Below are positions 32,869 to 42,266 of a stretch of 64,000 nt of DNA, one piece after another. The position numbers and the translations under genes are program-made. Position 1 is the first letter of the stretch, and each line of letters starts with the position of its first letter. The stretch spans positions 17,047 through 81,046 of the forward strand of contig NZ_JAVFVT010000037.1 in assembly GCF_030929555.1 (NCBI RefSeq), in the 5' to 3' direction. A model generated the notes under the pieces. It had not been told where the DNA came from. It ran no database searches and worked only from the letters and a program-made list of their open reading frames with translations. Origin of the DNA: Paenibacillus sp. LHD-117 (lineage in GTDB: Bacteria > Bacillota > Bacilli > Paenibacillales > Paenibacillaceae).

Positions 32869-34098
32869 TTACGTCCGATACGCCGCGTTAATGCGAACGT
32901 AATCGTAAGTCAGGTCGCAGCCCCAAGCCGTCGCCTCGCCGCCGGCCATGTTCAGATCGACACGGATGACGACCGTGTCGCCTTTGAGGTATTCGAGCGC
33001 CGCATCCTCGTCGAAAGGCACGGGCCGCGATTGCTCCAAAGTGACGATATCGCCGATGCGGATATCGACCGTGGCCGGATCCACCGGCTGTCCCGCGCGG
33101 CCTACGGCCGCAATGATGCGGCCCCAGTTCGCGTCGGCGCCGAATACGGCCGACTTCACCAGCGAGGATCCGATGACCGTCTTCGCGATCGCTTGCGCGG
33201 ATTCGTCGCTCTGTGCGCCGCGCACCCGCACCTCGACCAGCTTCGTCGCGCCTTCGCCATCTCTTGCGATCGCCTTCGCGAGCACCTCGCACACGTAGCG
33301 CAGCGCTGCGGCGAACGCCGCCCAGTTCTCGTGCTCCGGCGTCAGCTCCCGGTTGCCGGCCAGCCCGCTCGCCATCGCGACGAGCATGTCGTTCGTGCTC
33401 GTGTCGCCGTCCACCGTTATCATATTAAAAGTGAGGTCCGTCGCTTGGCGGAGAAGCGTCTGAAGCGCGTCGCTTCCGATCTTCGCATCCGTCGTAACGA
33501 AGCCCAGCATCGTCGCCATGTTCGGGTGAATCATACCGGAGCCCTTCGCCGCGCCCGCAACGGACACGCGCTCGCCGTCCAGCTCAAGCTCCACGCAAAC
33601 CATCTTCTGCACGAGATCCGTCGTCAGAATCGCTTGGCAGAAATCCTCGGCGCCGACCAGGCCGCCGTCCAGCTTCCCAGGCAGCCCGTCGATGCCGGCG
33701 CGGACTTTGTCCATTTTCAAATTCTCGCCAATGACGCCCGTGGATGCCACCGCCACATGATCGGCAGATACGCCGATCGCTTCCGCGAACCGGGAACGCA
33801 TCTCGTACGCGTCCGCCTCGCCTTGCTCGCCCGTGCACGCATTCGCATTGCCGCTGTTCACGAGCACCGCCCGGAGCGCGCCGCCGGAACCAATGCTTTC
33901 GCGCGTTACCTTCAGAGGCGCAGCCTGAAAAATATTCGTCGTATAAACACCCGCTGCCGCCGCCGGTACCTCGCATACGATGGCTCCCAAATCATGGCGC
34001 GTCGTTTTCTTAAGCCCGCAATGCAAGCCGCCCGCCCGGAATCCCTTCGGCGTCGTAACGGAGCCGCCTTCTACAACCTTATAGCTGTCCTGTCCCAT
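32869..34098 (-). CDS. argJ: Bifunctional ornithine acetyltransferase / N-acetylglutamate synthase
   Basis: ArgJ moves the acetyl group from acetylornithine to glutamate, recycling acetate, and in bifunctional forms also starts the pathway from acetyl-CoA. The 409-residue precursor includes the autocleavage site HPNMATMLGF, where the Thr becomes the N-terminal nucleophile of the beta chain, and the early GFRAGGLHCGLK motif. No argA is visible in the cluster, so the bifunctional form is likely but not proven. It is followed by argB at 17 bases. Confidence 0.96.
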   Translation of the reverse strand: MGQDSYKVVEGGSVTTPKGFRAGGLHCGLKKTTRHDLGAIVCEVPAAAAGVYTTNIFQAAPLKVTRESIGSGGALRAVLVNSGNANACTGEQGEADAYEMRSRFAEAIGVSADHVAVASTGVIGENLKMDKVRAGIDGLPGKLDGGLVGAEDFCQAILTTDLVQKMVCVELELDGERVSVAGAAKGSGMIHPNMATMLGFVTTDAKIGSDALQTLLRQATDLTFNMITVDGDTSTNDMLVAMASGLAGNRELTPEHENWAAFAAALRYVCEVLAKAIARDGEGATKLVEVRVRGAQSDESAQAIAKTVIGSSLVKSAVFGADANWGRIIAAVGRAGQPVDPATVDIRIGDIVTLEQSRPVPFDEDAALEYLKGDTVVIRVDLNMAGGEATAWGCDLTYDYVRINAAYRT

Positions 34099-34138
34099 GG
34101 TCGTTCGTATCCCCTTCGATATTCGGATGATCTATCAT

Positions 34139-35188
34139 TTACGGATAGACGGGTACGAACTGCAAGCCTAGCGTCTCGTCCCAGCCCATCATCAGATTCA
34201 TATTCTGCACCGCTTGACCCGCGGCGCCCTTCACCAAGTTGTCGATGACCGACACGATCGTCACGCGTCCTGTGCGCTCATCCACCGCAAAGCCGATATC
34301 GCAATAGTTGGAGCCCCAAACTTCCTTCGTCGCCGGCCACTGGCCTTCCGGACGAATACGCACGAAACGTCTGCCCTCGTAGAAGCTCCTGTACAGCTCG
34401 ACGAAGTCGCTTGCCTTGCGGCCGCCTTCGATCTTGGCGTACATCGTCGACATAATGCCGCGCGTCATTGGCACCAGATGTGTCGTGAACGTCGTCACGA
34501 CGGGTGCGCCCGCCATGTCGGACAAGACCATTTCGATCTCGGGGATATGCTGGTGCTGATTGATTTTGTAAGCTTTGAAATTCTCGTTCAATTCCGAATA
34601 ATGAGTGCCCAGCGACGCGCCTCTGCCGGCGCCGGATACGCCCGACTTGGCGTCGATGATAATGGTCGAAGGGTCGATCCAGCCTTCCCGAACGGCTGGT
34701 ATAAGGCCAAGCAGCGTCGCAGTCGGATAACAGCCCGGGTTCGAAATGAACGAAGCGTCCCGCGCCTTGTCTCCGTAGATCTCCGCGAGCCCGAATACCG
34801 CCTGCTCCAAATATCTTTCTTCCGCCGCCGGCTTCTTGTACCACTGCTCATATAGCGCAGGCGACTTCAGCCGGAAGTCTCCCGATAGGTCGATAACCTT
34901 CAGTCCCGCTTCCAGCAGCTGCGGCACCAGCTTCGATGCCACGCCCGCGGGCGTGCCGAGAAATACCACATCCGCCTTCGCTTTGATCGCCGCGGGATCG
35001 ACGTCATCCAGAAGCTCTTCCCTGATGCCGTTCAAATGCGGATATCCTTCCGTAATCGGCGTGCCCGCGCTGGAAGACGAGATTACCGAAGTAACCTCCG
35101 CCAGCGGATGGGACGCCAGGAGACGTATCAATTCAACGCCGCCGTATCCCGTCGAGCCGATGATGGCAACGCCCAGCTTCTTGTCCAC
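34139..35188 (-). CDS. argC: N-acetyl-gamma-glutamyl-phosphate reductase
   Basis: ArgC reduces N-acetylglutamyl phosphate with NADPH. It has the Rossmann motif AIIGSTGYGGVEL, the catalytic Cys in SNPGCYPTATLL and the substrate His region HLVPMTRGIMST. I chose the GTG at 35188 (VDKKLGVAIIG, 349 residues), with GGAGAGG 6 bases before it; a GTG 21 bases earlier would place that site inside the gene. It is the first gene of argCJBDFGH and lies about 165 bases below the ARG-box promoter. Confidence 0.97.
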   Translation of the reverse strand: MDKKLGVAIIGSTGYGGVELIRLLASHPLAEVTSVISSSSAGTPITEGYPHLNGIREELLDDVDPAAIKAKADVVFLGTPAGVASKLVPQLLEAGLKVIDLSGDFRLKSPALYEQWYKKPAAEERYLEQAVFGLAEIYGDKARDASFISNPGCYPTATLLGLIPAVREGWIDPSTIIIDAKSGVSGAGRGASLGTHYSELNENFKAYKINQHQHIPEIEMVLSDMAGAPVVTTFTTHLVPMTRGIMSTMYAKIEGGRKASDFVELYRSFYEGRRFVRIRPEGQWPATKEVWGSNYCDIGFAVDERTGRVTIVSVIDNLVKGAAGQAVQNMNLMMGWDETLGLQFVPVYP

Positions 35189-35347
35189 ATGTTTCCTCTC
35201 CCCGTCCACTCATTTTCAATACTACGTGCTATGTAAGCCCGCTTCCGCAGGATGTCCTTCTACGTTTGCCCTACAGTCGAAAGGCTTTCCAATATCTACA
35301 ACTTTCTATTCTACAACATTCGGGATGCGATGAACATATAACCGAAG

Positions 35348-35385
35348 TCTGTATTATTATACATTCAACCTAATATTAATACAAT
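35348..35385 (-). promoter_or_regulatory. arg operon promoter covered by tandem ARG boxes
   Basis: On the minus strand, TTGTAT (35384-35379), 17-base spacer and TATAAT (35361-35356). The 18-base site at 35348-35365 (TCTGTATTATTATACATT) matches the ArgR/AhrC consensus TNTGNATWWWWATNCANA at nearly every defined position. A weaker second box lies at 35368-35385, centred 20 bases away. The boxes overlap the -10 and -35, so repression by an ArgR homologue with arginine is expected. Confidence 0.85.
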
Positions 35386-35412
35386 CATCGGAATGCCGTT
35401 TTTTTGGCACGA

Positions 35413-35475
35413 TTTGTTGACAACTTTAAATTTCAACCTCATTAATTAGGAACATATGTTCCTGTTTGTTGACAA
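35413..35475. promoter_or_regulatory. LexA-like palindrome flanked by direct repeats, target unclear
   Basis: AGGAACATATGTTCCT (35448-35463) is a perfect palindrome whose core GAACATATGTTC equals the Gram-positive LexA box core. It lies between two copies of TTTGTTGACAA (35413-35423 and 35465-35475). The left copy supplies a plus-strand TTGACA, with only a weak -10 (ATTAAT) ahead of the palindrome. No SOS gene is adjacent. Confidence 0.55.
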
Positions 35476-35525
35476 ATGTTAGTGTACACCAATTCGGGGA
35501 CAAGCGCAATCTTGAAACCCAGCAT

Positions 35526-35591
35526 TAAAAAAAGAAAAACCCATGCGTACGCGAACGGTTCGGACGATGTCCTCGCGTTCATTCGCATGGG
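35526..35591 (-). terminator. Terminator of the YitT-family gene
   Basis: CGCATGGG and CCCATGCG (35584-35591, 35540-35547) enclose an inner GAACGCG/CGCG-rich hairpin. The minus strand then reads TTTTTCTTTTTTT. Confidence 0.85.
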
Positions 35592-35607
35592 TATGTTATG
35601 ACTTCGT

Positions 35608-36492
35608 TTAGGTCTCCAGCTTAAAGCCTTTCCCTAGTACCTCCGCCGTGTTGCTAATGATGACGAACGCGCCCGCGTCGATCTCGCGCACGAGCTGCTT
35701 GAGCTTCGATACCTCGTTCTGCGAGGCGACGACCATCAACACCGTCCTGCCTTGGCCCGTGAAGCCGCCATGCCCGTCCAGCCGCGTTAATCCGCGATCC
35801 AAATCGTTCAGAATGGCGGACGCCACCTCCTCCGTCCGTTCGCTAATGATGAAAGCCACCTTCGACAGCTGCAGGCCGTTCTGCACGAAATCGATCGTTT
35901 TGCTCGTCACGAACAGTCCGATCAGCGCGTATAACGAAACCTCGGGCGAAAAGACGATGCCCGCTGCGATAATGACACAGCCGTCGAAAATAACGATCGC
36001 CAGGCTATACGGAATCCCCGTGAACTTGTGCAGCATCTGCGCCGCCAGATCCAGCCCCCCTGTCGAGCCCCCTCCGCGGAAGACTAACCCGAGCCCCAAG
36101 CCGACGCCGATGCCGCCGTAGATGGCTGCCAGAATCGGATTGTCCGTCGGTGCCGGCACATGCGCCGTCAGCAAGACGAAGAGAGGCAGCACGACCGTGC
36201 CGAGCAACGTCTTCGCGCCGAACTTGCGGCCGATCAGCAGAAGCCCCGCGATGAACAGCGGGATGTTGACCGCCCACTGGGTGAGGGCCGGCATAAAGCC
36301 CGTCAGCTCCTGCACCAGGATCGATATGCCGGATACCCCGCCCGAAGCGATACCGTTCGGCACCAGGAATAAATTGAAGCTTAGCGCCACAATGAGCGAA
36401 CCTAATAATAATTGCAGCAAATTCCAAATCAATTGGGCCTGCGGATTGCGCCGCTTTAGCAGGTCACCGCGTCTCATCTTTCCAACTTCCAC
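35608..36492 (-). CDS. YitT family membrane protein (DUF161/DUF2179), YvjA-like
   Basis: A membrane protein of about 294 residues with five or six hydrophobic segments (for example LLQLLLGSLIVALSFNLFLV, VNIPLFIAGLLLIG, and the Gly-rich IYGGIGVGLGLGLVFRGGGS) and a soluble C-terminal DUF2179 domain (EEVASAILNDLDRGLTRLDG... VVASQNEVSKLKQLVREID). B. subtilis YvjA has this layout and lies just upstream of prfB-secA on the map, as here. The transported substrate is unknown. I chose the GTG at 36492, as GGGGG lies 9 bases upstream. The DUF2179 domain has a ferredoxin-like fold related to GlnB, so ligand sensing is possible. Confidence 0.88.
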   Translation of the reverse strand: MEVGKMRRGDLLKRRNPQAQLIWNLLQLLLGSLIVALSFNLFLVPNGIASGGVSGISILVQELTGFMPALTQWAVNIPLFIAGLLLIGRKFGAKTLLGTVVLPLFVLLTAHVPAPTDNPILAAIYGGIGVGLGLGLVFRGGGSTGGLDLAAQMLHKFTGIPYSLAIVIFDGCVIIAAGIVFSPEVSLYALIGLFVTSKTIDFVQNGLQLSKVAFIISERTEEVASAILNDLDRGLTRLDGHGGFTGQGRTVLMVVASQNEVSKLKQLVREIDAGAFVIISNTAEVLGKGFKLET

Positions 36493-36512
36493 TCGATTCA
36501 TCCCCCAATTCG

Positions 36513-36559
36513 CAAAAGAAGAGCTCCACACTGTCCATTACAGTGTTGGAACTCTTCTT
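36513..36559 (-). terminator. Terminator of prfB
   Basis: Long stem AGAAGAGCTCCACACTGT (36517-36534) against ACAGTGTTGGAACTCTTCT, followed on the minus strand by TCTTCTTTT. Confidence 0.88.
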
Positions 36560-36589
36560 AATCGCTATACTAGCTATTTCATATCAAAA

Positions 36590-37697
36590 TCAATCGTGGC
36601 GGATCTGACTCCGCAAGTAGCCGTCGATAAACGCGTCCAGATCGCCGTCCATAACCGCGCCGACGTTGCCCGTCTCCACCGACGTGCGATGGTCCTTGAC
36701 CATGCTGTACGGATGGAAGACGTAGGAGCGGATTTGACTGCCCCAGGCGATATCGGACTGCACGCCCCGAATCTCGGCCAGCTCCTTCATCTGCTCTTCG
36801 ATTCTGCGCTCGTAGAGCTTCGACCTCAGCATCTTCATCGCTCTGTCGCGGTTCGCGATCTGCGAGCGCTCCTGTTGGCAGGCCACGATAATGCCCGTCG
36901 GGATATGGGTGATCCGGATCGCGGACTCCGTCTTGTTGACGTGCTGTCCGCCCGCGCCGCTGGCGCGGTACGTGTCTACCTTCAAATCCTCCGAACGGAT
37001 TTCGATCTCGATCGTGTCGTCGATCTCCGGCATGACGTCCAAGGAACAGAAGGACGTGTGGCGGCGGCCAGCCGAATCGAACGGCGAGATCCGCACCAAG
37101 CGGTGAACGCCTTTCTCCGCCTTTAGGTAGCCGTAGGCGTTATACCCTTTGATCAGCATGGAAACGCTCTTGATGCCCGCTTCGTCGCCGTCCTGGTAAT
37201 CCAGCACCTCGACCTTGAACCCACGCTTCTCCGCCCATCTCGTGTACATACGATACAACATCAGGCCCCAGTCCTGGGACTCAGTGCCGCCCGCGCCGGG
37301 ATGCAGCTCGATGATCGCGTTCAGCTTATCGTACGGCTGGTTCAGCAGAAGCTGCAGCTCGAAGTCGCTTACTTTCGTAAGCAACGTTTCAACGCCTTGC
37401 GCAAGCTCCGACTCTAGTGACTCGTCGCCTTCTTCCTCAGCCAGCTCCAGCATCATCTGCAGCTCTTCCTGATCGTTGTTCAGGCGATCGTATTGCTCCA
37501 CGACCGACTTCACCGCGTTCAGCTCCGAAATGACGCCCTGAGCGCGTTCGTTGTCGTCCCAGAAATCCGGCATCGACATCTTCTCTTCGAAGTTCGCGAT
37601 GATCTCCTGCTTCAGATCTAAGTCAAAGAGACCCCCTGAGCTCTTGGAGCCGCTTCGCCATCTCGCGCAAATCTTGTTTGACCTTAATATCCAACAT
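36590..37697 (-). CDS. prfB: Peptide chain release factor 2, with programmed +1 frameshift
   Basis: RF2 reads UGA and UAA stop codons. The gene is in two frames. It starts at the ATG at 37697 (MLDIKVKQDLREMAKR), runs 24 codons to CTT and meets an in-frame TGA at 37625-37623. The site reads AGGGGGTCTCTTTGAC: an internal Shine-Dalgarno, CTT slip codon and TGA-C, the known RF2 autoregulation signal. After the +1 shift, reading continues in the frame that gives DLDLKQEIIANFEEKM, for about 368 residues in total. The GGQ motif is in RASGAGGQHVNKTESA, and the anticodon-like SPF in RISPFDSAGRRHTSF. RF2 shortage lets ribosomes pause at UGA and shift. It follows secA by 23 bases with GAGGAG. Confidence 0.97.
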
Positions 37698-37719
37698 GGC
37701 TATTCTCCTCAAAATCTAA

Positions 37720-40227
<2,508 letters not shown>

Positions 40228-40264
40228 GGTTTTCCCCTTTCGGTAGTAGGTCTATTTGTTAACG

Positions 40265-40293
40265 ATTGTAACAGTTTGTAGACACTGTCGCAA
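40265..40293 (-). promoter_or_regulatory. secA-prfB promoter
   Basis: On the minus strand, TTGCGA (40293-40288), 17-base spacer and TACAAT (40270-40265), about 40 bases before the secA start. Confidence 0.65.
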
Positions 40294-40312
40294 TGTGTTA
40301 CGCGCGGGGCAC

Positions 40313-40346
40313 AGAAAAGCCCTGCTCCGAATCGGAGACAGGGCTC
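40313..40346 (-). terminator. Terminator of hpf
   Basis: AGCCCTG (40318-40324) and CAGGGCT (40339-40345) with an inner CTCCGA/TCGGAG stem. The minus strand continues TTTC. Confidence 0.88.
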
Positions 40347-40366
40347 GCGGTTATTCCCGTTATGGA

Positions 40367-40912
40367 TTAGCCTTGCTCGATCAATCCGTATTTGCCGTCG
40401 CTGCGCCGATAGACGACATTGACTTCCTTATTGTCCGCGTTGGCAAAGACGAAGAAATTATGTCCGACCATGTTCATCTGCAGAATGGCCTCTTCCACGT
40501 CCATCGGCTTCAACGTATGCCGCTTGGTCCGCACGAGCTCCAGATCCTCTTCTTCCTCGAGCACGCTGACCGCGGAGCCTTCTTCACGGAACAGGGCTCT
40601 CACTCCGCTGCCCTGCCTGAATTTGCGATTCACTTTGGTTTTATGTTTGCGAATTTGGCGTTCCAGCTTATCCACCACCATGTCGATGGACGCATACATG
40701 TCTTCGCTCTTCTCTTCCGCGCGAAGCATCACGCCGACTAACGGAATCGTCACCTCTACCGCGTGCTGCCCTTTGGTAACGGATAGAGTGACATTAATTT
40801 CGGAGGCGATCGGTGATTCGAAATATCGTTCCAACCGGTTAAGCTTCTTCTCGACATGTTCTCTCAAAGCTTCTGTAACCTGAAAGCGCTGACCTCGAAT
40901 GTTGTAATTCAT
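40367..40912 (-). CDS. hpf: Long-form ribosome hibernation promoting factor
   Basis: HPF (YvyD in B. subtilis) binds the 30S decoding site in stationary phase and joins 70S ribosomes into 100S dimers. The 181 residues comprise the N-terminal S30AE domain (MNYNIRGQRFQVTEALREHV to about 100) and the C-terminal dimerisation domain (about 120-180: VRTKRHTLKPMDVEEAILQM... VVYRRSDGKYGLIEQG), so it is the long form. It has its own strong promoter and terminator. The ATG follows AAAGGAGG. Confidence 0.97.
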   Translation of the reverse strand: MNYNIRGQRFQVTEALREHVEKKLNRLERYFESPIASEINVTLSVTKGQHAVEVTIPLVGVMLRAEEKSEDMYASIDMVVDKLERQIRKHKTKVNRKFRQGSGVRALFREEGSAVSVLEEEEDLELVRTKRHTLKPMDVEEAILQMNMVGHNFFVFANADNKEVNVVYRRSDGKYGLIEQG

Positions 40913-40938
40913 GGGGCATTCCTCCTTTACATGCTCTC

Positions 40939-40967
40939 ATTATATCATATGCAGGTGCCCAGATCAA
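40939..40967 (-). promoter_or_regulatory. SigA-type promoter of hpf
   Basis: On the minus strand, TTGATC (40967-40962), 17-base spacer and consensus TATAAT (40944-40939), directly before the AAAGGAGG site; the leader is short. Confidence 0.8.
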
Positions 40968-41056
40968 AAGAGTTTTTAGTTATTTTAGAATTTTCAGAAA
41001 ACTAATGACGGATCTGTGGCAAGAACAACTTGATCCTTAGCTCATGTCACGAAACA

Positions 41057-41085
41057 GAAAAAAGCCCCGGTTTCCCGGAGCCTTT
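41057..41085 (-). terminator. Terminator of the cold-shock gene
   Basis: GGCTCCGG and CCGGGGC hairpin around GAAA (41062-41082), followed on the minus strand by TTTTTT. Confidence 0.85.
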
Positions 41086-41146
41086 AATTGTGTGTTAGGC
41101 AGTGTCAATCGAACCATCTATACGGTGGCTAATGATAGCCGGATGA

Positions 41147-41344
41147 TTACAGTTTGACTACGTTTGCAGCTTGTGGACCGCGTGCGCCTTCTACGATGTC
41201 GAATTCAACCGCTTGGCCTTCTTCGAGCGTCTTGAAGCCTTCGGATTGGATTGCGGAGAAATGAACAAATACGTCGCCGCCTTGCTCAGTCTCGATGAAT
41301 CCGTAACCCTTCTCTGCGTTAAACCATTTAACTTTACCTTGCAT
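41147..41344 (-). CDS. Cold-shock protein (CspA/CspB family)
   Basis: A 65-residue single OB-fold RNA chaperone. RNP1 (KGYGFIE) and RNP2 (DVFVHFSAI) are intact, and the ends MQGKVKWFNAEKG and GPQAANVVKL are typical. I chose the ATG at 41344; a TTG two codons earlier is possible but less usual. AAGGG lies about 11 bases upstream. It is a single-gene unit with a good promoter and terminator. Which Csp paralogue this corresponds to (B, C or D) cannot be told. Confidence 0.95.
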   Translation of the reverse strand: MQGKVKWFNAEKGYGFIETEQGGDVFVHFSAIQSEGFKTLEEGQAVEFDIVEGARGPQAANVVKL

Positions 41345-41406
41345 GTGCAAACATTCCCTTCATCTTCAAGTACTGTGAGGCATCGTTTGGTCTGGCCCAC
41401 AAATTG

Positions 41407-41436
41407 ACTATACCACCGAAATCATGGAATTGTCAA
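41407..41436 (-). promoter_or_regulatory. Promoter of the cold-shock gene
   Basis: On the minus strand, consensus TTGACA (41436-41431), 18-base spacer and TATAGT (41412-41407). The leader of about 55 bases is shorter than the long cold-responsive leader of E. coli cspA. Confidence 0.78.
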
Positions 41437-41528
41437 ACAATTTATTGTAAGCGAATACATTCAAGTGGCGATAGTGTTTGAATGACTAAGCGAGCATGCG
41501 GAATTGGGCTGACAATCAGCACACATCG

Positions 41529-41873
41529 TTATCGTTTAGCATCAAAAAACAGACTATCTTCTCCATAAGCTGCCGACTCGTACATCGTTTTCGAGCGTTT
41601 TCCTCTATTAATTTTATTCAACTCCACGTTCGCATCCTCGTACAATTGAACCATTCTGCTGACGATCACGTGATCTTGAATTTGAATGTGGTCAACAAGA
41701 GGTTTTAGGGTCGCTCGCTGTTCATGAGTTGGCTTCATTTGCTGTAATTCATCAAATAGAAGATTGCGCATTTCCATAAATGCCTCGATTGTATCTAGAT
41801 CCTTGCTTTCTATTTGATCAATGATATTAGACGATAAAAGAATGATTTGGTTTAGAAGAGTTTCCACCCGCAT
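41529..41873 (-). CDS. fliT: FliT-like flagellar chaperone
   Basis: A small helical protein of 114 residues (METLLNQ-type N-terminus: MRVETLLNQIILLSSNIIDQ) in the position of fliT in Bacillus, right after fliS and overlapping it by 47 bases. FliT binds the filament cap protein FliD before export. Sequence conservation in this family is low, so the call rests on size, helical pattern and position. The overlap with fliS suggests translational coupling. No ribosome binding site of note precedes the ATG. Confidence 0.75.
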   Translation of the reverse strand: MRVETLLNQIILLSSNIIDQIESKDLDTIEAFMEMRNLLFDELQQMKPTHEQRATLKPLVDHIQIQDHVIVSRMVQLYEDANVELNKINRGKRSKTMYESAAYGEDSLFFDAKR

Positions 41874-42255
41874 GCCCCGCTTGCTGATTGGATTGTTTGG
41901 CCGCTTGGATCCACGTTTCCTTCAATTCGATCAGATAATCGAGAACTTCTTGCGCCGGCTCAACCGACTTTTTTAAATTCGCCTCGATAAGGCGGCTATT
42001 GAAATATTCATAGAGGCTCAAAAGTTCATCAGCCATCGGAGACTTACGGTCCAGCGTGATTATAAATTCACTTACGATGTTTTGCGTTTTGAGCAGGTTC
42101 GTGTTGGCTTCCGCATTTTGATTCGATTTAATGGCTTCGATACCTTGTCTACAGAACCGAATGGCTCCATCGTAAAGCATGATAAGCAGTTGGGCTGGCG
42201 ATGCGGTCTGGACGGTTGTCTCCAAGTATTTGTTACGCTGTTGCAATTGTTGCAT
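41827..42255 (-). CDS. fliS: Flagellin export chaperone FliS
   Basis: FliS holds flagellin (Hag) unfolded for export, and in Bacillus also helps FliW-CsrA control. The 142-residue protein shows the family motifs NKYLETTVQTASPAQLLIML with LYDGAIRFCR, and LYEYFNSRLIEAN. Its C-terminal tail is extended and rich in Gln, Asn and Ser. It follows fliD by 11 bases and overlaps fliT. Confidence 0.96.
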   Translation of the reverse strand: MQQLQQRNKYLETTVQTASPAQLLIMLYDGAIRFCRQGIEAIKSNQNAEANTNLLKTQNIVSEFIITLDRKSPMADELLSLYEYFNSRLIEANLKKSVEPAQEVLDYLIELKETWIQAAKQSNQQAGHAGGNSSKPNHSFIV

Positions 42256-42266
42256 GCTGAATCCTC

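Noticed and set aside
32590..34248. 552-residue plus-strand frame over argB and argJ
   Set aside because: Opposes two certain genes; low-complexity Arg-rich product and no ribosome binding site.
35548..35566. LexA-like GAACGGTTCG in the YitT-family terminator
   Set aside because: GAAC and GTTC are too close (no 4-base centre), and they belong to the terminator stem.
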